Shown here piece after piece: positions 42,098 to 51,794 of a DNA stretch of 64,000 nt. A model generated the notes under the pieces. It saw only the letters and a list, made by a program, of their open reading frames with translations. It was not told the DNA's origin and ran no database searches. The position numbers were made by a program, and so were the translations under genes. Location: the NCBI RefSeq assembly GCF_001983935.1, contig NZ_CP017641.1, positions 4,836,001 through 4,900,000 on the forward strand, in the 5' to 3' direction. How positions within the stretch are numbered: the stretch's first letter is position 1; each line of letters starts with the position of its first letter. This DNA is from Fuerstiella marisgermanici. GTDB taxonomy: Bacteria > Planctomycetota > Planctomycetia > Planctomycetales > Planctomycetaceae.

Positions 42098-43465
42098 GTG
42101 CTCATTGACCGACCGACCATCGATTTGGCGATCCTTACGCGAACAGCGGATGACCTGCATCCCCAGGTCGAGGACGCCATTCAACGGCAGCAACATGTCG
42201 ACCTTCGGATTCATCGGGTTGTCGGTACGCCTCGACCTTCGGACCGCAGCCGCATTGAAACCATCGTGCGAGCTCGCAATCAAGCCGTGAGACAGACTAC
42301 GGGCGACTGGCTGATGTTTCTCGACGACGACGTCGTGCTGAAATCTGACTGCATCGCTCGACTGCATTACGCGTTGACCTGCCGCCCGGACTTTGGAGCG
42401 TTCGCAGCTGACTATCTGGGCGATTGCGGCCACCGGCGACCATCGCGTCATATCGCGATGGGAGCCACTCTGTTTCGCACAGCGTTTCTGCCACGCGATC
42501 CGTTTCGTTGTGAACAAAACAAGTGCGAATGTCTGTGTCGGTGCCTCGATATGCGGCGGTCCGGAACCCGGATTGAATACCTGCCAGGCGCCAAGGCAAC
42601 TCATCTGAACAAGAACGCCGTGGTGCGTACGACTGGGCAAACACCGGCAGCCGACGCTGCTTCTTCAGGTCAATCACACTCCGCCAGTGCGAAAATTCTT
42701 GTTGCGTTTAACCGTCGCGACGTGCGAGCGTTTCGCGATCAGTTTCTGCGCACTTTACGAGCGTCCGGCAATCGGCAGGAAGTGATTGTCGTCGGTTATG
42801 GTTTGTATCCCGGCGAAAACAGGATGCTGTGCGGTCTGCCCGGCGTTACCGTGATCCGTAGAACCCAAAATGGACAGCTGCCTCCGGTACGACGCCTGCA
42901 CGACTTCGGTGATATCGTCGAACAACTTCCGCCGCAAACTCCGGTCGCGTGGTGGGACGCGTCGGACGTCTTGTTTCAGGGACGTCTGGATCCGTTGTGG
43001 CAGCTGACTCAGGACCATCCGAATCAGCTTCTCGCAGTTCGCGAACCCACGCGGTATCCGCAAAATCCGGCGGTCGAAAACTGGTGCCTGTCCATTCATG
43101 ATCCTCAGAAGCGTGAACAAGCGTTCTCTCTGCTAACCTCCAACCCGTACCTGAACAGCGGTTTCGGTGCAGGAACGGCCTCTGCGTTGTTACAATACTT
43201 TCGTACAGCCAACCGGTTAAAGCACTCGCGAGATCTACTGGGTTCAACAGACTGGGGAGATCAAACGGCGTTAAATTTGTACTGCCATCAGGATCGTTCG
43301 CGTTGGCAGGAAGTGTCACCGACGTGGAACTTCTGTGTGCACGACCGGCCTCGCGGCAGTGTGCGAGTGACCAGTGATGGGCGAGTACAATCCAGCGAAG
43401 CAGGTTCGATTTGCGCAGTGCATGGCAATGCCAAGTCGTTGCGGAAGCTGGCGCTGCGGCCATGA
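42098..43465 (+). CDS. Two-domain glycosyltransferase with internal Cys cluster
   Basis: 455 residues from GTG 42098, with GGAGGA at 42085-42090; the frame opens earlier (41978) but overlaps the previous gene. The first domain (1-175) is GT2-like, with FLDDDVVL (DDD 76-78) as the metal-binding motif and a Cys cluster at 138, 143, 145, 147 and 149 (RCEQNKCECLCRC). The second domain (about 199-455) resembles GT8 or procollagen-galactosyltransferase-like folds: WWDASDVLF (DASD 287-290), YLNSGFGAG (NSG 353-355), GDQTALN (DQ 388-389) and AVHGNAKS (HGN 442-444). Both domain assignments come from motif reading. Its Cys cluster is noteworthy because the upstream neighbour has a Cys-rich tail. Confidence 0.8.
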   Translation: MLIDRPTIDLAILTRTADDLHPQVEDAIQRQQHVDLRIHRVVGTPRPSDRSRIETIVRARNQAVRQTTGDWLMFLDDDVVLKSDCIARLHYALTCRPDFGAFAADYLGDCGHRRPSRHIAMGATLFRTAFLPRDPFRCEQNKCECLCRCLDMRRSGTRIEYLPGAKATHLNKNAVVRTTGQTPAADAASSGQSHSASAKILVAFNRRDVRAFRDQFLRTLRASGNRQEVIVVGYGLYPGENRMLCGLPGVTVIRRTQNGQLPPVRRLHDFGDIVEQLPPQTPVAWWDASDVLFQGRLDPLWQLTQDHPNQLLAVREPTRYPQNPAVENWCLSIHDPQKREQAFSLLTSNPYLNSGFGAGTASALLQYFRTANRLKHSRDLLGSTDWGDQTALNLYCHQDRSRWQEVSPTWNFCVHDRPRGSVRVTSDGRVQSSEAGSICAVHGNAKSLRKLALRP

Positions 43466-43531
43466 CGGAAAACTTATCCTCGCATCCGCAGCGACGAAAT
43501 CGGTCTGATAAATGCTTTCAGCGGAACATGC

Positions 43532-46500
43532 ATGAAAAACTTCGACCCCACCGAGAAGACGTTTCTTGCCGATTTCAGTCCCGACGCTGAATCGCTGGCG
43601 GAGTTCGAACTTCTGCCGCCGGTGAAAACAATGGAACTCGACGAATCTGTAATCCCGGCAGCAATCGGTCGCTACCAGGTGATCCGAGTTCTCGGGAAGG
43701 GCGGCTTCGGCCGGGTCTATCTGACGCAGGATAACGAACTGCATCGTCAGGTTGCGGTGAAAGTGCCGCATCGTGTCGTCGACGATCGCCAGGCCGCCGC
43801 GTGGCTGGAAGAAGCTCGCATGGTCGCGGCGCTGGACCACGAACACATCGTGCCGGTGTACGACATTGGCCGGGCGGACGATGGCAGCATCTTCATGGTG
43901 TCAAAGTACATCGAAGGAGTCACGCTGCGAGAAGTTTGTCGTGATGGCCAGGGCAGCTTTCGAGAGATCTGCGAACTCACGATCACGATCGCCAGGGCTC
44001 TGCACTTTGCCCACGATCAAGGCGTCGTGCATCGAGACATCAAGCCGGCCAATGTGCTGATCGACAACAACGGCAAACCTTATCTGGTGGATTTCGGCGT
44101 AGCGTTGCGAGAAGGTCGCATCGAAGTCGATGGCTTTCAGGCAGGCACACCGTCCTACATGAGCCCCGAACAAGCGCGGGGAGAAGGGCATCGCGTCGAC
44201 CGCCGCAGCGACGTGTTTAGCCTGGGCATTGTGTTCTACATAATGCTTACTCGACGCAAACCGTTCGTCGGAAACAGTACGGTTGAGGTTCTGCATCAGA
44301 TCGAATACGTCGATCCGACGCCACCGCGACTGATTGACGACAGCATTCCGCCTGAGCTGCAGCGAATCTGTCTTCGCGCCATCGAAAAACGTGCTTCGCA
44401 GCGTTACCCGACGGCAGCCGACTTTGCGGCCGATCTGCAGTTGTTTCTGGATGAGGAAGACGAGCACCAAAGCCGCTCGGGCCAGACGGTCACTCAAATC
44501 GACAAGACGCCGTCGCGTTCGTCCGCATCAGCCACTGCCGACATCGCTCAACAAACTACGCGGCCGGATGTGGAATCCCCCGTGGTCGTTCCGCGGGGTC
44601 TGCGTTCGTTCGAAGAACAGGATGCCGACTTTTTTCTGCATCTGCTGCCTGGGCCACGCGATCGCAGTGGCATGCCGGAATCGCTGCGGTTTTGGAAATC
44701 GCGAGTCGAAGAACAGCAGGTCGGCAAGTCATTTTCTGTGGGCCTGATTTATGGCCCCTCCGGCTGCGGCAAGTCGTCACTGGTCAAGGCAGGCTTACTG
44801 CCAAGACTGAATGACAGCGTAAAGACGATCTTTCTGGAAGCGACTCGCGAGCTCACCGAATCACAATTGCTGCAGACGTTAAGAAAGCGGTTTCCTGAAA
44901 TTCCCGAATCGTTGTCGCTGACCGATGCAATGACGGGGTTGCGGCGAGGCCTATACCAACCGCTGAACTGCAGCATTCTGATCGTCATCGATCAATTTGA
45001 ACAATGGCTGCACGTGCCGCGACCGCTGGCCGAATCAGAACTCGTGCAGGCGTTGCGTCAGTGTGACGGCCCGCATGTTCGGTGCCTGTTGCTGGTGCGC
45101 GATGACTTCTGGATGTCGGCAACTCGCCTGATGAGAGAAGTAGAAGTGAACATCGTCGAAGGCTGGAACTCGGCCGCCGTCGATCTGTTCGATCCAGCTC
45201 ACGCGAAGAAAGTACTCACTTCATTCGGAGTCGCTTTTGGTCGGCTCCCTCAGCAACAAACCGACATCACAGCGGATCAACATCAGTTTCTTGAAGACGC
45301 CGTACAAAGCCTGGCTCAGGAAGGGCTGGTCGTGAGTGTCCGGTTGGCCGTCTTCGCCGAAATGATGAAAAATCGGCCCTGGTCGACCACCGAACTTAGA
45401 CAACTCGGCGGAACAACTCAATTGGGCGTCGCTTTTCTGGAAGACACATTCAATCGTCCTTCGACGCCGCCGGAACGGCGAGTTCACGAACAGGCCGCGC
45501 GAGCCGTCCTGCAGGCTTTGCTACCTGTTGCCGGGTCAGACCTGAAGGGGCATCGGCGTTCGGTGGCTGAGCTGAAGGAAGTGTCTGGTTACGCGGATAG
45601 TCCACGCGAGTTTGCTGAGTTGATTGAACTGTTGGATGGTTCGCTAAGGTTGATTTCACCGACTGATAGTCCTGCCAGCTCAACAGGAGAAAACAAGGAA
45701 GTCAGCAGCTATCAACTTTCGCACGATTTCCTGGTTGGTTCATTGCGAGACTGGCTCACTAGGCGTCAGCGAGAGACTCTGCGTGGTCGTGCCCAATTGG
45801 TGTTGGCGGAACGCGCCGACATGTGGGCAACTCGACAGGAACAAAAGCAACTTCCGTCGCTGCTGGAATGGGCCCGCATTGCCTGGTGGACGAAACGTTC
45901 GGAACGAACAGACCGCGAACAAGACGTCATGCGCGCGGCGACGAAGCGGCACGTTCGCAGCCTGTTGTCTTCAGCGCTGCTAACGGCTGTACTGTCAATC
46001 GGCGTCTTCTGGCTGAAATCGGAGATGAACCATCGGCACCAAAACGACCTCGCGGCCGCTCAAATTTCTTCGTTACTGGCCGCCGATGTTGACGAAGTCC
46101 CCGAGTTACTGGATGGGCTGCAAAATCTATCAGCAACGTCCGCGAGCAGCCTGCGGAATGTCTTGGAGACGGACGACCGTTTGTCGCCAGCTACGATGTA
46201 CGCAAGCCTCGCGCTGCTTCCTCACGACCCGGAGCAGGCAACGTTTCTGGTTGGCCGCGCGGCCGACTCGGAACCTGCTGAAGTCCAGCTCATTAGCCAG
46301 CGACTTCTGAAAGAAAACCTGCCCCAATCACGCAGTCTTTGGGACGCTGTGGACGCACCTGCCACCGCCGCGGGACAAAAGCTGCGAACACTCGGCCTGC
46401 TGGCTCAAACCGATCCCAACAACGATCGCTGGCCTGACGCCGCTTCGTTTGTGGCGTCGCAGCTTGTCACTGAACCAACGCTGCAGGCGGTCAAATGGTC

Positions 46501-48910
46501 ACACCTGCTGGATCCCGTCGCTGCAACGCTGAAGTCTCCGCTGATCGCCGTGTTTCAGGACGAAACTCGATCAGTCGATCAGAGAACCAATGCTGTGATC
46601 GTGCTGGCTGAACAACATCAGGACGATCCAAATTTTCTGAGCAACCTGATTGTCGATGCGGACGCAGCCCAGTTTGCGATTGTGCTGCCATACCTGAAAC
46701 AACACCGCGACAAGTCCATCCCGCTGCTGCAAAACATTCTTGCGAAAGCCGCTGGGCCTGGCTGGGAAGATACTGATCGAGGCAATTTCACTGTGCCCGA
46801 TGACAATGACCAGCAAACGATTCAGAGCAGTTCAGGAACACTGACGCCGGACTTCGCGTTCTGCCAGAACATGCCGTTGGAGAAATTCCGTCCGTTTGCC
46901 GATCAACTCACGGCCAAAGGTTATCGTCCGATTTGCTTCCGCCCGTTCTCAGGTCCGGAAGGCACTGTGGTTGCTGCCGTCTGGAAACGCGACGGCAAAC
47001 CGTGGGAAATTAACTACGGTACCACTGCAGCAGAACTGACGGCCGAAAACGAAACAAAGTACGCAGCCGGCAAGTGGCCCGTCGATGTCGCGTACCTGCG
47101 CCAGTCGAACGACGCGGGCGAATTCGAAGACTGGTTCGCCGCCGTGTGGACAGAGCAGTGGTCAGACATCGCGGACGCGAAGATGTATGTCGCCGTTCCG
47201 GAAGCCGAACATGACAAAGCTCGTTCGTCACTGGTCGACCAGGGCTTCGCGATGAAAACCAATCTTCAGGTCCGTAGCGTTGGCGACGAACTATTGTACA
47301 CCGCAGTCGGCTGGCGATTATGGCATGAACCTCGCCGCAAAGACGCATGGAACGAAACTGGGGTGGCGTATGAGCAAAGCCGCAAAGACACGAACGGGTG
47401 GACTCAACGCGATGTGCGAATCAGCCTTGCCAGCGAAGACAATGCCCCGTCGTATTCCGCCGCATGGTGGGACGGCACGGCCTTCGAAACGCGCGAAGTG
47501 CATGGTGTCGATCTGGACCAGCACCTGATCGAATGCGAGCAACTTGCCGCCGAAGGTTTCCGTCCGTGGTCGATGTCGGTCGCTCACGGAGAAACCGGTT
47601 TCGTCGCTGCGTCCGTCTGGGCCAGACCACTGAATGAAGCTCACAAGGATAAAGTCGCGAGTCAGAAAGCCAATGCCGCCATCGCGTTGGCTGACCTAAA
47701 CGTCACGGAACCGTTGTGGCCGCTTCTGCAGCACCAGCCGGACCCCCGGCTAACCGCACTGCTGATTGATCGCCTGGCGAAGCTCAAGTGTCCAATCAGA
47801 TTACTGACTGACCGGTTGCTGATCGAATCTGACACCGGTATTCGTCGAGCGTTGCTGGTCGCTCTTGCTGAGTTTGATCTGGAAGAACTCGGCGCCGCGG
47901 CGCGAACTGAGCTCGTTAATCACATCACGCAGCTATTCCAAACAGACGGTGATAGTGGCGTGCATTCGGCCTGTGAATTCCTGTTCCGCAAAGCGGGACT
48001 GGAAGTTCCGTCTGTCGCAGAAGGCACCGCAAAGGTGGCCGAGGATCGTCAGTGGGTCGTCAACAGCCAGGGACAGACGTTGGCCGTCGTCCGCGGACCT
48101 ATCGAATACCAAATGGGCTCGCTACCTCAAACCAAAGACCGAATTGCCGTTCAGGAACGTCTGCGGACAAAGAAAATCCCACGCAGTTTTGCGGTTGGCA
48201 CAAAAGAAGTCACGGTCGAACAATTTCTGAAATACCGTAGCGATTTTGAGTACGTCAAACAGCACAGCCGCGAACCGGATGCACCGGCGAACAACGTCAA
48301 CTGGGTTGATGCGGCGGCGTATTGTCGTTGGCTAAGCGAACAGGAGAACATTCCCGAAGACCAGATGTGTTACCCGCCGCTGGACGAAATCAAGCTAAAA
48401 ACGGAACCAGGTGTTGGCTTCCTCCTGAAGGTACCAGACGACTATTTGTCTCGCACGGGCTACCGGCTGCCGACGGAGGCGGAATGGGAATACGTTTGCA
48501 AAGCGGGCACCGTAACGGAGCATTACTTCGGGCAAACCGGTCAGCTTCTGGACGCTCATGCCTGGACCGCGTCGAATTCGTCAGCCAATGGTCTGGCCCG
48601 GCTGCATCCTGTCGGAAGTCTGCGTCCGAATGCTTTCGGCATGTTTGACATACTCGGCAACGTTATGGAGTTCTGTCAGAATCGACATGACCTGGAAAAT
48701 GAAGCAGAGTTCAAGATCGACGACGTGGAAGATCAGGTAGACATCAAAGAATGCATATACAGCGCACCGCGGCAGCTTCGAGGCGGAGACCATCTGTACC
48801 ATCCGTCGGTCTCGCGAGCCAGCCATCGCGACAATTACGGTCGGCCGTATTCGTCGCGGGCGAACCCGTTTTTCGGTTTTCGTATCGCGCGGACATTGCC
48901 GAAGGAATGA
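43532..48910 (+). CDS. Ser/Thr kinase - STAND NTPase - TM - FGE-like multidomain protein
   Basis: 1,792 residues. Residues 48-310 are a eukaryotic-type Ser/Thr kinase with GKGGFG loop, Lys77 (VAVKV), HRDIKPAN (Asp169) and DFG (187-189). Residues about 360-640 are a STAND-like NTPase with Walker A GPSGCGKSS (408-416) and Walker B-like ILIVIDQFE (482-490), as in the nSTAND1 group. A membrane segment is at about 808-827. Residues about 1100-1400 hold two repeat-like units (LTAKGYRPICFRPF, AAEGFRPWSMSV). From about 1505 a sulfatase-modifying-factor (FGE) domain follows (QWVVNSQGQTLAVVRGPIEY, YRLPTEAEWEYVCKAGT, GNVMEFCQN, FFGFRIAR), without the active-site cysteine pair, so probably non-catalytic. 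It is likely a membrane signalling protein. Its adjacency to the Cys/Gly-rich and glycosyltransferase genes is noted. Confidence 0.9.
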   Translation: MKNFDPTEKTFLADFSPDAESLAEFELLPPVKTMELDESVIPAAIGRYQVIRVLGKGGFGRVYLTQDNELHRQVAVKVPHRVVDDRQAAAWLEEARMVAALDHEHIVPVYDIGRADDGSIFMVSKYIEGVTLREVCRDGQGSFREICELTITIARALHFAHDQGVVHRDIKPANVLIDNNGKPYLVDFGVALREGRIEVDGFQAGTPSYMSPEQARGEGHRVDRRSDVFSLGIVFYIMLTRRKPFVGNSTVEVLHQIEYVDPTPPRLIDDSIPPELQRICLRAIEKRASQRYPTAADFAADLQLFLDEEDEHQSRSGQTVTQIDKTPSRSSASATADIAQQTTRPDVESPVVVPRGLRSFEEQDADFFLHLLPGPRDRSGMPESLRFWKSRVEEQQVGKSFSVGLIYGPSGCGKSSLVKAGLLPRLNDSVKTIFLEATRELTESQLLQTLRKRFPEIPESLSLTDAMTGLRRGLYQPLNCSILIVIDQFEQWLHVPRPLAESELVQALRQCDGPHVRCLLLVRDDFWMSATRLMREVEVNIVEGWNSAAVDLFDPAHAKKVLTSFGVAFGRLPQQQTDITADQHQFLEDAVQSLAQEGLVVSVRLAVFAEMMKNRPWSTTELRQLGGTTQLGVAFLEDTFNRPSTPPERRVHEQAARAVLQALLPVAGSDLKGHRRSVAELKEVSGYADSPREFAELIELLDGSLRLISPTDSPASSTGENKEVSSYQLSHDFLVGSLRDWLTRRQRETLRGRAQLVLAERADMWATRQEQKQLPSLLEWARIAWWTKRSERTDREQDVMRAATKRHVRSLLSSALLTAVLSIGVFWLKSEMNHRHQNDLAAAQISSLLAADVDEVPELLDGLQNLSATSASSLRNVLETDDRLSPATMYASLALLPHDPEQATFLVGRAADSEPAEVQLISQRLLKENLPQSRSLWDAVDAPATAAGQKLRTLGLLAQTDPNNDRWPDAASFVASQLVTEPTLQAVKWSHLLDPVAATLKSPLIAVFQDETRSVDQRTNAVIVLAEQHQDDPNFLSNLIVDADAAQFAIVLPYLKQHRDKSIPLLQNILAKAAGPGWEDTDRGNFTVPDDNDQQTIQSSSGTLTPDFAFCQNMPLEKFRPFADQLTAKGYRPICFRPFSGPEGTVVAAVWKRDGKPWEINYGTTAAELTAENETKYAAGKWPVDVAYLRQSNDAGEFEDWFAAVWTEQWSDIADAKMYVAVPEAEHDKARSSLVDQGFAMKTNLQVRSVGDELLYTAVGWRLWHEPRRKDAWNETGVAYEQSRKDTNGWTQRDVRISLASEDNAPSYSAAWWDGTAFETREVHGVDLDQHLIECEQLAAEGFRPWSMSVAHGETGFVAASVWARPLNEAHKDKVASQKANAAIALADLNVTEPLWPLLQHQPDPRLTALLIDRLAKLKCPIRLLTDRLLIESDTGIRRALLVALAEFDLEELGAAARTELVNHITQLFQTDGDSGVHSACEFLFRKAGLEVPSVAEGTAKVAEDRQWVVNSQGQTLAVVRGPIEYQMGSLPQTKDRIAVQERLRTKKIPRSFAVGTKEVTVEQFLKYRSDFEYVKQHSREPDAPANNVNWVDAAAYCRWLSEQENIPEDQMCYPPLDEIKLKTEPGVGFLLKVPDDYLSRTGYRLPTEAEWEYVCKAGTVTEHYFGQTGQLLDAHAWTASNSSANGLARLHPVGSLRPNAFGMFDILGNVMEFCQNRHDLENEAEFKIDDVEDQVDIKECIYSAPRQLRGGDHLYHPSVSRASHRDNYGRPYSSRANPFFGFRIARTLPKE

Positions 48911-48944
48911 CCGCGACGACCGCAATCCGATAACTCGCCGCTTA

Positions 48945-50075
48945 CTACTTCGCTGTTTCGGTAACAGGCAAATCGTAGTTCCACGCGGTGAAAAAGCGGT
49001 CCCATTGGTCGTGCAGTCGCTTCAAATCCTCGGGCGGCAATTCGGCGTGAGCGTTACGTTGGTAGCTCGCGTTGGCCGCCGCATATTCTTCCAGCTTTGG
49101 TTTTACGGCCGCGAAGTCGCCAAGGCTCAATACTGCGTAGGCACTTTCCAGAACGTCGACGGGATTTGATACCAGATCCTCGTAAGCGATTTCGTGACGA
49201 TGCGTTTCCGGAACGAACTGAACCTGATCGAGGTAGGCATCGTACAGGCGACGATAGGTGTCAATGACCATCTCTGGAATCTGATCTGGCGGAAGCACCT
49301 GCAGCCCCCAAACCGGCTGAACCTTGCGAGCCATGTGGCACATGCTGCGGAATACGTCGCACGGATGGCGGCGAATATGCAGAAACTTTGCATCCGGGTA
49401 CATCTGGTGCAGCATCTGAATGCGAGCCGTATGGTTGGGGGATTTCAGGACGACTCGCTTCTGAGTTTTGAAGGCAACCTTGCTCACAAACTTCTTAAAC
49501 CACTCGGCCCATAGCATCTTCTCGTCGTCTGTCGCCGTCGCGAAGTCAAGGTATGCATCGTAGCGATTCGCATTGTGAGGAAAGGCCCAGCTTAGCATGT
49601 TGGACCGCAGAGTCGTGATGGCCAATGCCATTTCGTCTTCGTGAGGTTCCTGCAAGCCCTGCGGCATATTGTCCATGAAGCGTTTGCGCGGCGTCATGGA
49701 ATCCAACAGCGGCCGCAGCCAGGATTCCGTCAAAAGAAACGTGTGCGGATACATCGTGTGATACATGTTGGGCGCCGCGTAACGATCGTCCAGACACAGC
49801 AGATTGTGCAAATGCGTGGTTCCGCTCCGCCAGCAACCGACAATGAAGATCGGCGGCTCAGGATCCGACTGCTGCAACCGCTGGTGATATGCGCGAGTTT
49901 CAATCGGCCGTAGGATAGATGTCACAACACTGCTGGCCGAGATGAAGGCCGCTTTGGCCCAGTAGCGGGGCGACACCCGAAACCCATTCTGCGCAAGCAA
50001 CGTCAGCCAGTCTGTGAGCGTGATGCCAGCGAGGCAGCCAGGGCCAAAGTACTTCACGGAAATCGTTCCCTTCAT
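48945..50075 (-). CDS. Sulfotransferase family protein
   Basis: 376 residues from ATG 50075 (GTG 50093 is an alternative with no better site). The PAPS-binding 5'-phosphosulfate loop is FIVGCWRSGTTHLHNLL, and RRHPCDVFRSM is the 3'-phosphate motif with the typical Arg and Ser. A protein of this type transfers sulfate from PAPS to a hydroxyl group; the acceptor cannot be determined. An N-terminal hydrophobic stretch suggests membrane association. It is convergent with the kinase gene (34 bp). Confidence 0.88.
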   Translation of the reverse strand: MKGTISVKYFGPGCLAGITLTDWLTLLAQNGFRVSPRYWAKAAFISASSVVTSILRPIETRAYHQRLQQSDPEPPIFIVGCWRSGTTHLHNLLCLDDRYAAPNMYHTMYPHTFLLTESWLRPLLDSMTPRKRFMDNMPQGLQEPHEDEMALAITTLRSNMLSWAFPHNANRYDAYLDFATATDDEKMLWAEWFKKFVSKVAFKTQKRVVLKSPNHTARIQMLHQMYPDAKFLHIRRHPCDVFRSMCHMARKVQPVWGLQVLPPDQIPEMVIDTYRRLYDAYLDQVQFVPETHRHEIAYEDLVSNPVDVLESAYAVLSLGDFAAVKPKLEEYAAANASYQRNAHAELPPEDLKRLHDQWDRFFTAWNYDLPVTETAK

Positions 50076-50320
50076 GGTTAGAAATGGCGGCACGACTGGT
50101 CGCCGTCACCCGTTTCGACACGGTATTGTCAGTCGATCCGGAAATCAAATGTTCGGCTGCACCAGGCCGTTCTTAGGTTTTTCGAAGGTTGGGTTTGCAA
50201 CTCGACGCCAGCGTTGCGACCATCGTCGGCTCCCGCAATCAAGGCGTCAGTAAATTTGGGCGTCAACAACTCGCTCATTTTTTGTCCCACCTGAACCTTC
50301 GCCCCGTTTGCCTCATCCGC

Positions 50321-51385
50321 ATGCTAGAAGTTCGACCATTCGCAGGAACGCCGGACGAACTGGCTGACTTCATTGTCTCTGCCTGGCAATCGACCTACGC
50401 AGGAAAGATGTCCGTTCCTCAGTGGAGCGGCGATTATTTCCGATGGCAACTGCGTCTGGACGAACCCGATTCGGCACAGCGATTGAAAGCTGTCTATCGC
50501 GGCGAGGAACTTGTCGGCACGATGTTGTATGTGCCAATGACCTTCGAAATGGCGGGGCAGCGTGTCCAGGCCGCACAAGCCAGTTGGCTGAGCGTGCCGG
50601 CCGAACATCGCGGGCAGGGTATCGGCCGGATGCTGCACCAGGCGGCCCAAATACAGTTGCGGCAGGAGGGGCTGGAGTTTCGGCTGGGATATGGGTACAC
50701 GGGATCGAAGGTTTCGTTGGGCCCGGGTTTCTGGAAAAAGCAGGCCGGCGACGTGTCGACAGTGCCTCGACGAGCTGGCTTTTGGGGGCGGTTGCTGGAT
50801 GCGGGCAGGGCGGCCGCGTGGAACGTCAATCGCGGTGAAGCATGGCTGACGGGAGCAGCAAGGCCGTTCGTTTTTCAACCACGACGACGGAATCCCGGTG
50901 GAATTGAAATTCGACCAATCAAGGCCGAAGACATTCCGGTGTGTCTGGATCTGGCGGAGCGAGCGACTGGACATTGTGATCTGCGACTCATCTGGAACGC
51001 CGACCGCCTGTCGCGGCAGCTCGGGCTGCATGGTTTTGGTCGAGCACTCGTAGCCGTCGAAAATGGAGTCGTGCGGGGATGTATCGGTTTTCACGTATTG
51101 CCGATCGCCGGTCGCACAGTCGAACCCATCGGGATTCTGGATTTAGTCTTCGTTTCAGAACTGTCGACGGCGGCGCGCAACGAACTGCTGAATTCCGTGC
51201 TACTCGAAATGCACCAGGAAGGCGCAATAATGGCATTGAAACTGCGCACGGGAGACTACCCAACCCGCACATTCCTGAAACCGGACTGGTTTTTAAAACC
51301 GGCCGACATGGATGTCATCATTACTGGCACAGACACGAACATGACCATCCCGCCGCTCCGCCGACTGCACGTGTTGTGGCGTTAG
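50321..51385 (+). CDS. GNAT family N-acetyltransferase
   Basis: 354 residues from ATG 50321 (MLEVRPFAGTPDELADFI); the frame opens at 50189 without support. The acetyl-CoA-binding motif A is SWLSVPAEHRGQGIGRMLHQAAQ (about residues 102-124), the typical R/QxxGxG/A motif. A second GNAT-like half follows (IRPIKAEDIPVCLDLAERAT and RGCIGFHVLPI) that lacks the motif, as in tandem GNAT proteins of the MSL3/FEM or sterol-carrier-like branch. The substrate is unknown. Repeat copy 3 follows 37 bp after the stop. Confidence 0.8.
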   Translation: MLEVRPFAGTPDELADFIVSAWQSTYAGKMSVPQWSGDYFRWQLRLDEPDSAQRLKAVYRGEELVGTMLYVPMTFEMAGQRVQAAQASWLSVPAEHRGQGIGRMLHQAAQIQLRQEGLEFRLGYGYTGSKVSLGPGFWKKQAGDVSTVPRRAGFWGRLLDAGRAAAWNVNRGEAWLTGAARPFVFQPRRRNPGGIEIRPIKAEDIPVCLDLAERATGHCDLRLIWNADRLSRQLGLHGFGRALVAVENGVVRGCIGFHVLPIAGRTVEPIGILDLVFVSELSTAARNELLNSVLLEMHQEGAIMALKLRTGDYPTRTFLKPDWFLKPADMDVIITGTDTNMTIPPLRRLHVLWR

Positions 51386-51794
51386 AAGCCATCCTTCACG
51401 GAACCGCGCCACTGGCCGCCTGGAACAGTTTCCCTTCTGTTGTGGACGGTTTCGGTTCGTGGGAAACAACCTTCATCGTCCAATACACTTGTTCCGCGGC
51501 CACAAGTCAGCGCGATTCGCTGTAGTCCCGCGCACTATACAAATCGGCAGACTTCGCCGCCCCCACCCTCACGGACCAGGTCGCACAGATTTGCCGAACG
51601 CGCTGTTCCTTACCGGCAGAATATTGCGCAGCGACAAGCACAGACAACGGCGGATCTGGCCGGACGGCAGAAAGTATCGGCGACTTCCTTGACGATGAGA
51701 GGAATGGCAGGAGGAAAATGTCCCTGCATCCATTCCACGTCCCTCAAGTTACTGCCGGGACGCCATCCGGATGCGTCGCAAAAAGGAAGTCGTG
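51386..51794. other. Intergenic region carrying repeat copy 3
   Basis: 409 bases between the GNAT and lipoprotein genes. Only repeat copy 3 (51422-51526) is recognised; the rest holds no supported gene. The lipoprotein promoter should lie near 51650-51780. Confidence 0.5.
51422..51526 (+). repeat. Dispersed ~104-nt intergenic repeat, copy 3
   Basis: Begins GGAACAGTTTCCC and ends ATTCGCTGTAGT, close to copy 1; perfect arms GTTTCCC and GGGAAAC are conserved, as is GTTGTGG...GGCCACAAG. The end contains AGCG...CGCT, a further small dyad. Confidence 0.85.

Noticed and set aside
48050-48910. Diversity-generating retroelement target in the FGE-like domain
   Set aside because: The C-terminal fold is of the type used as variable region, but I find no reverse transcriptase, template repeat or adenine-rich variable codons in the window.
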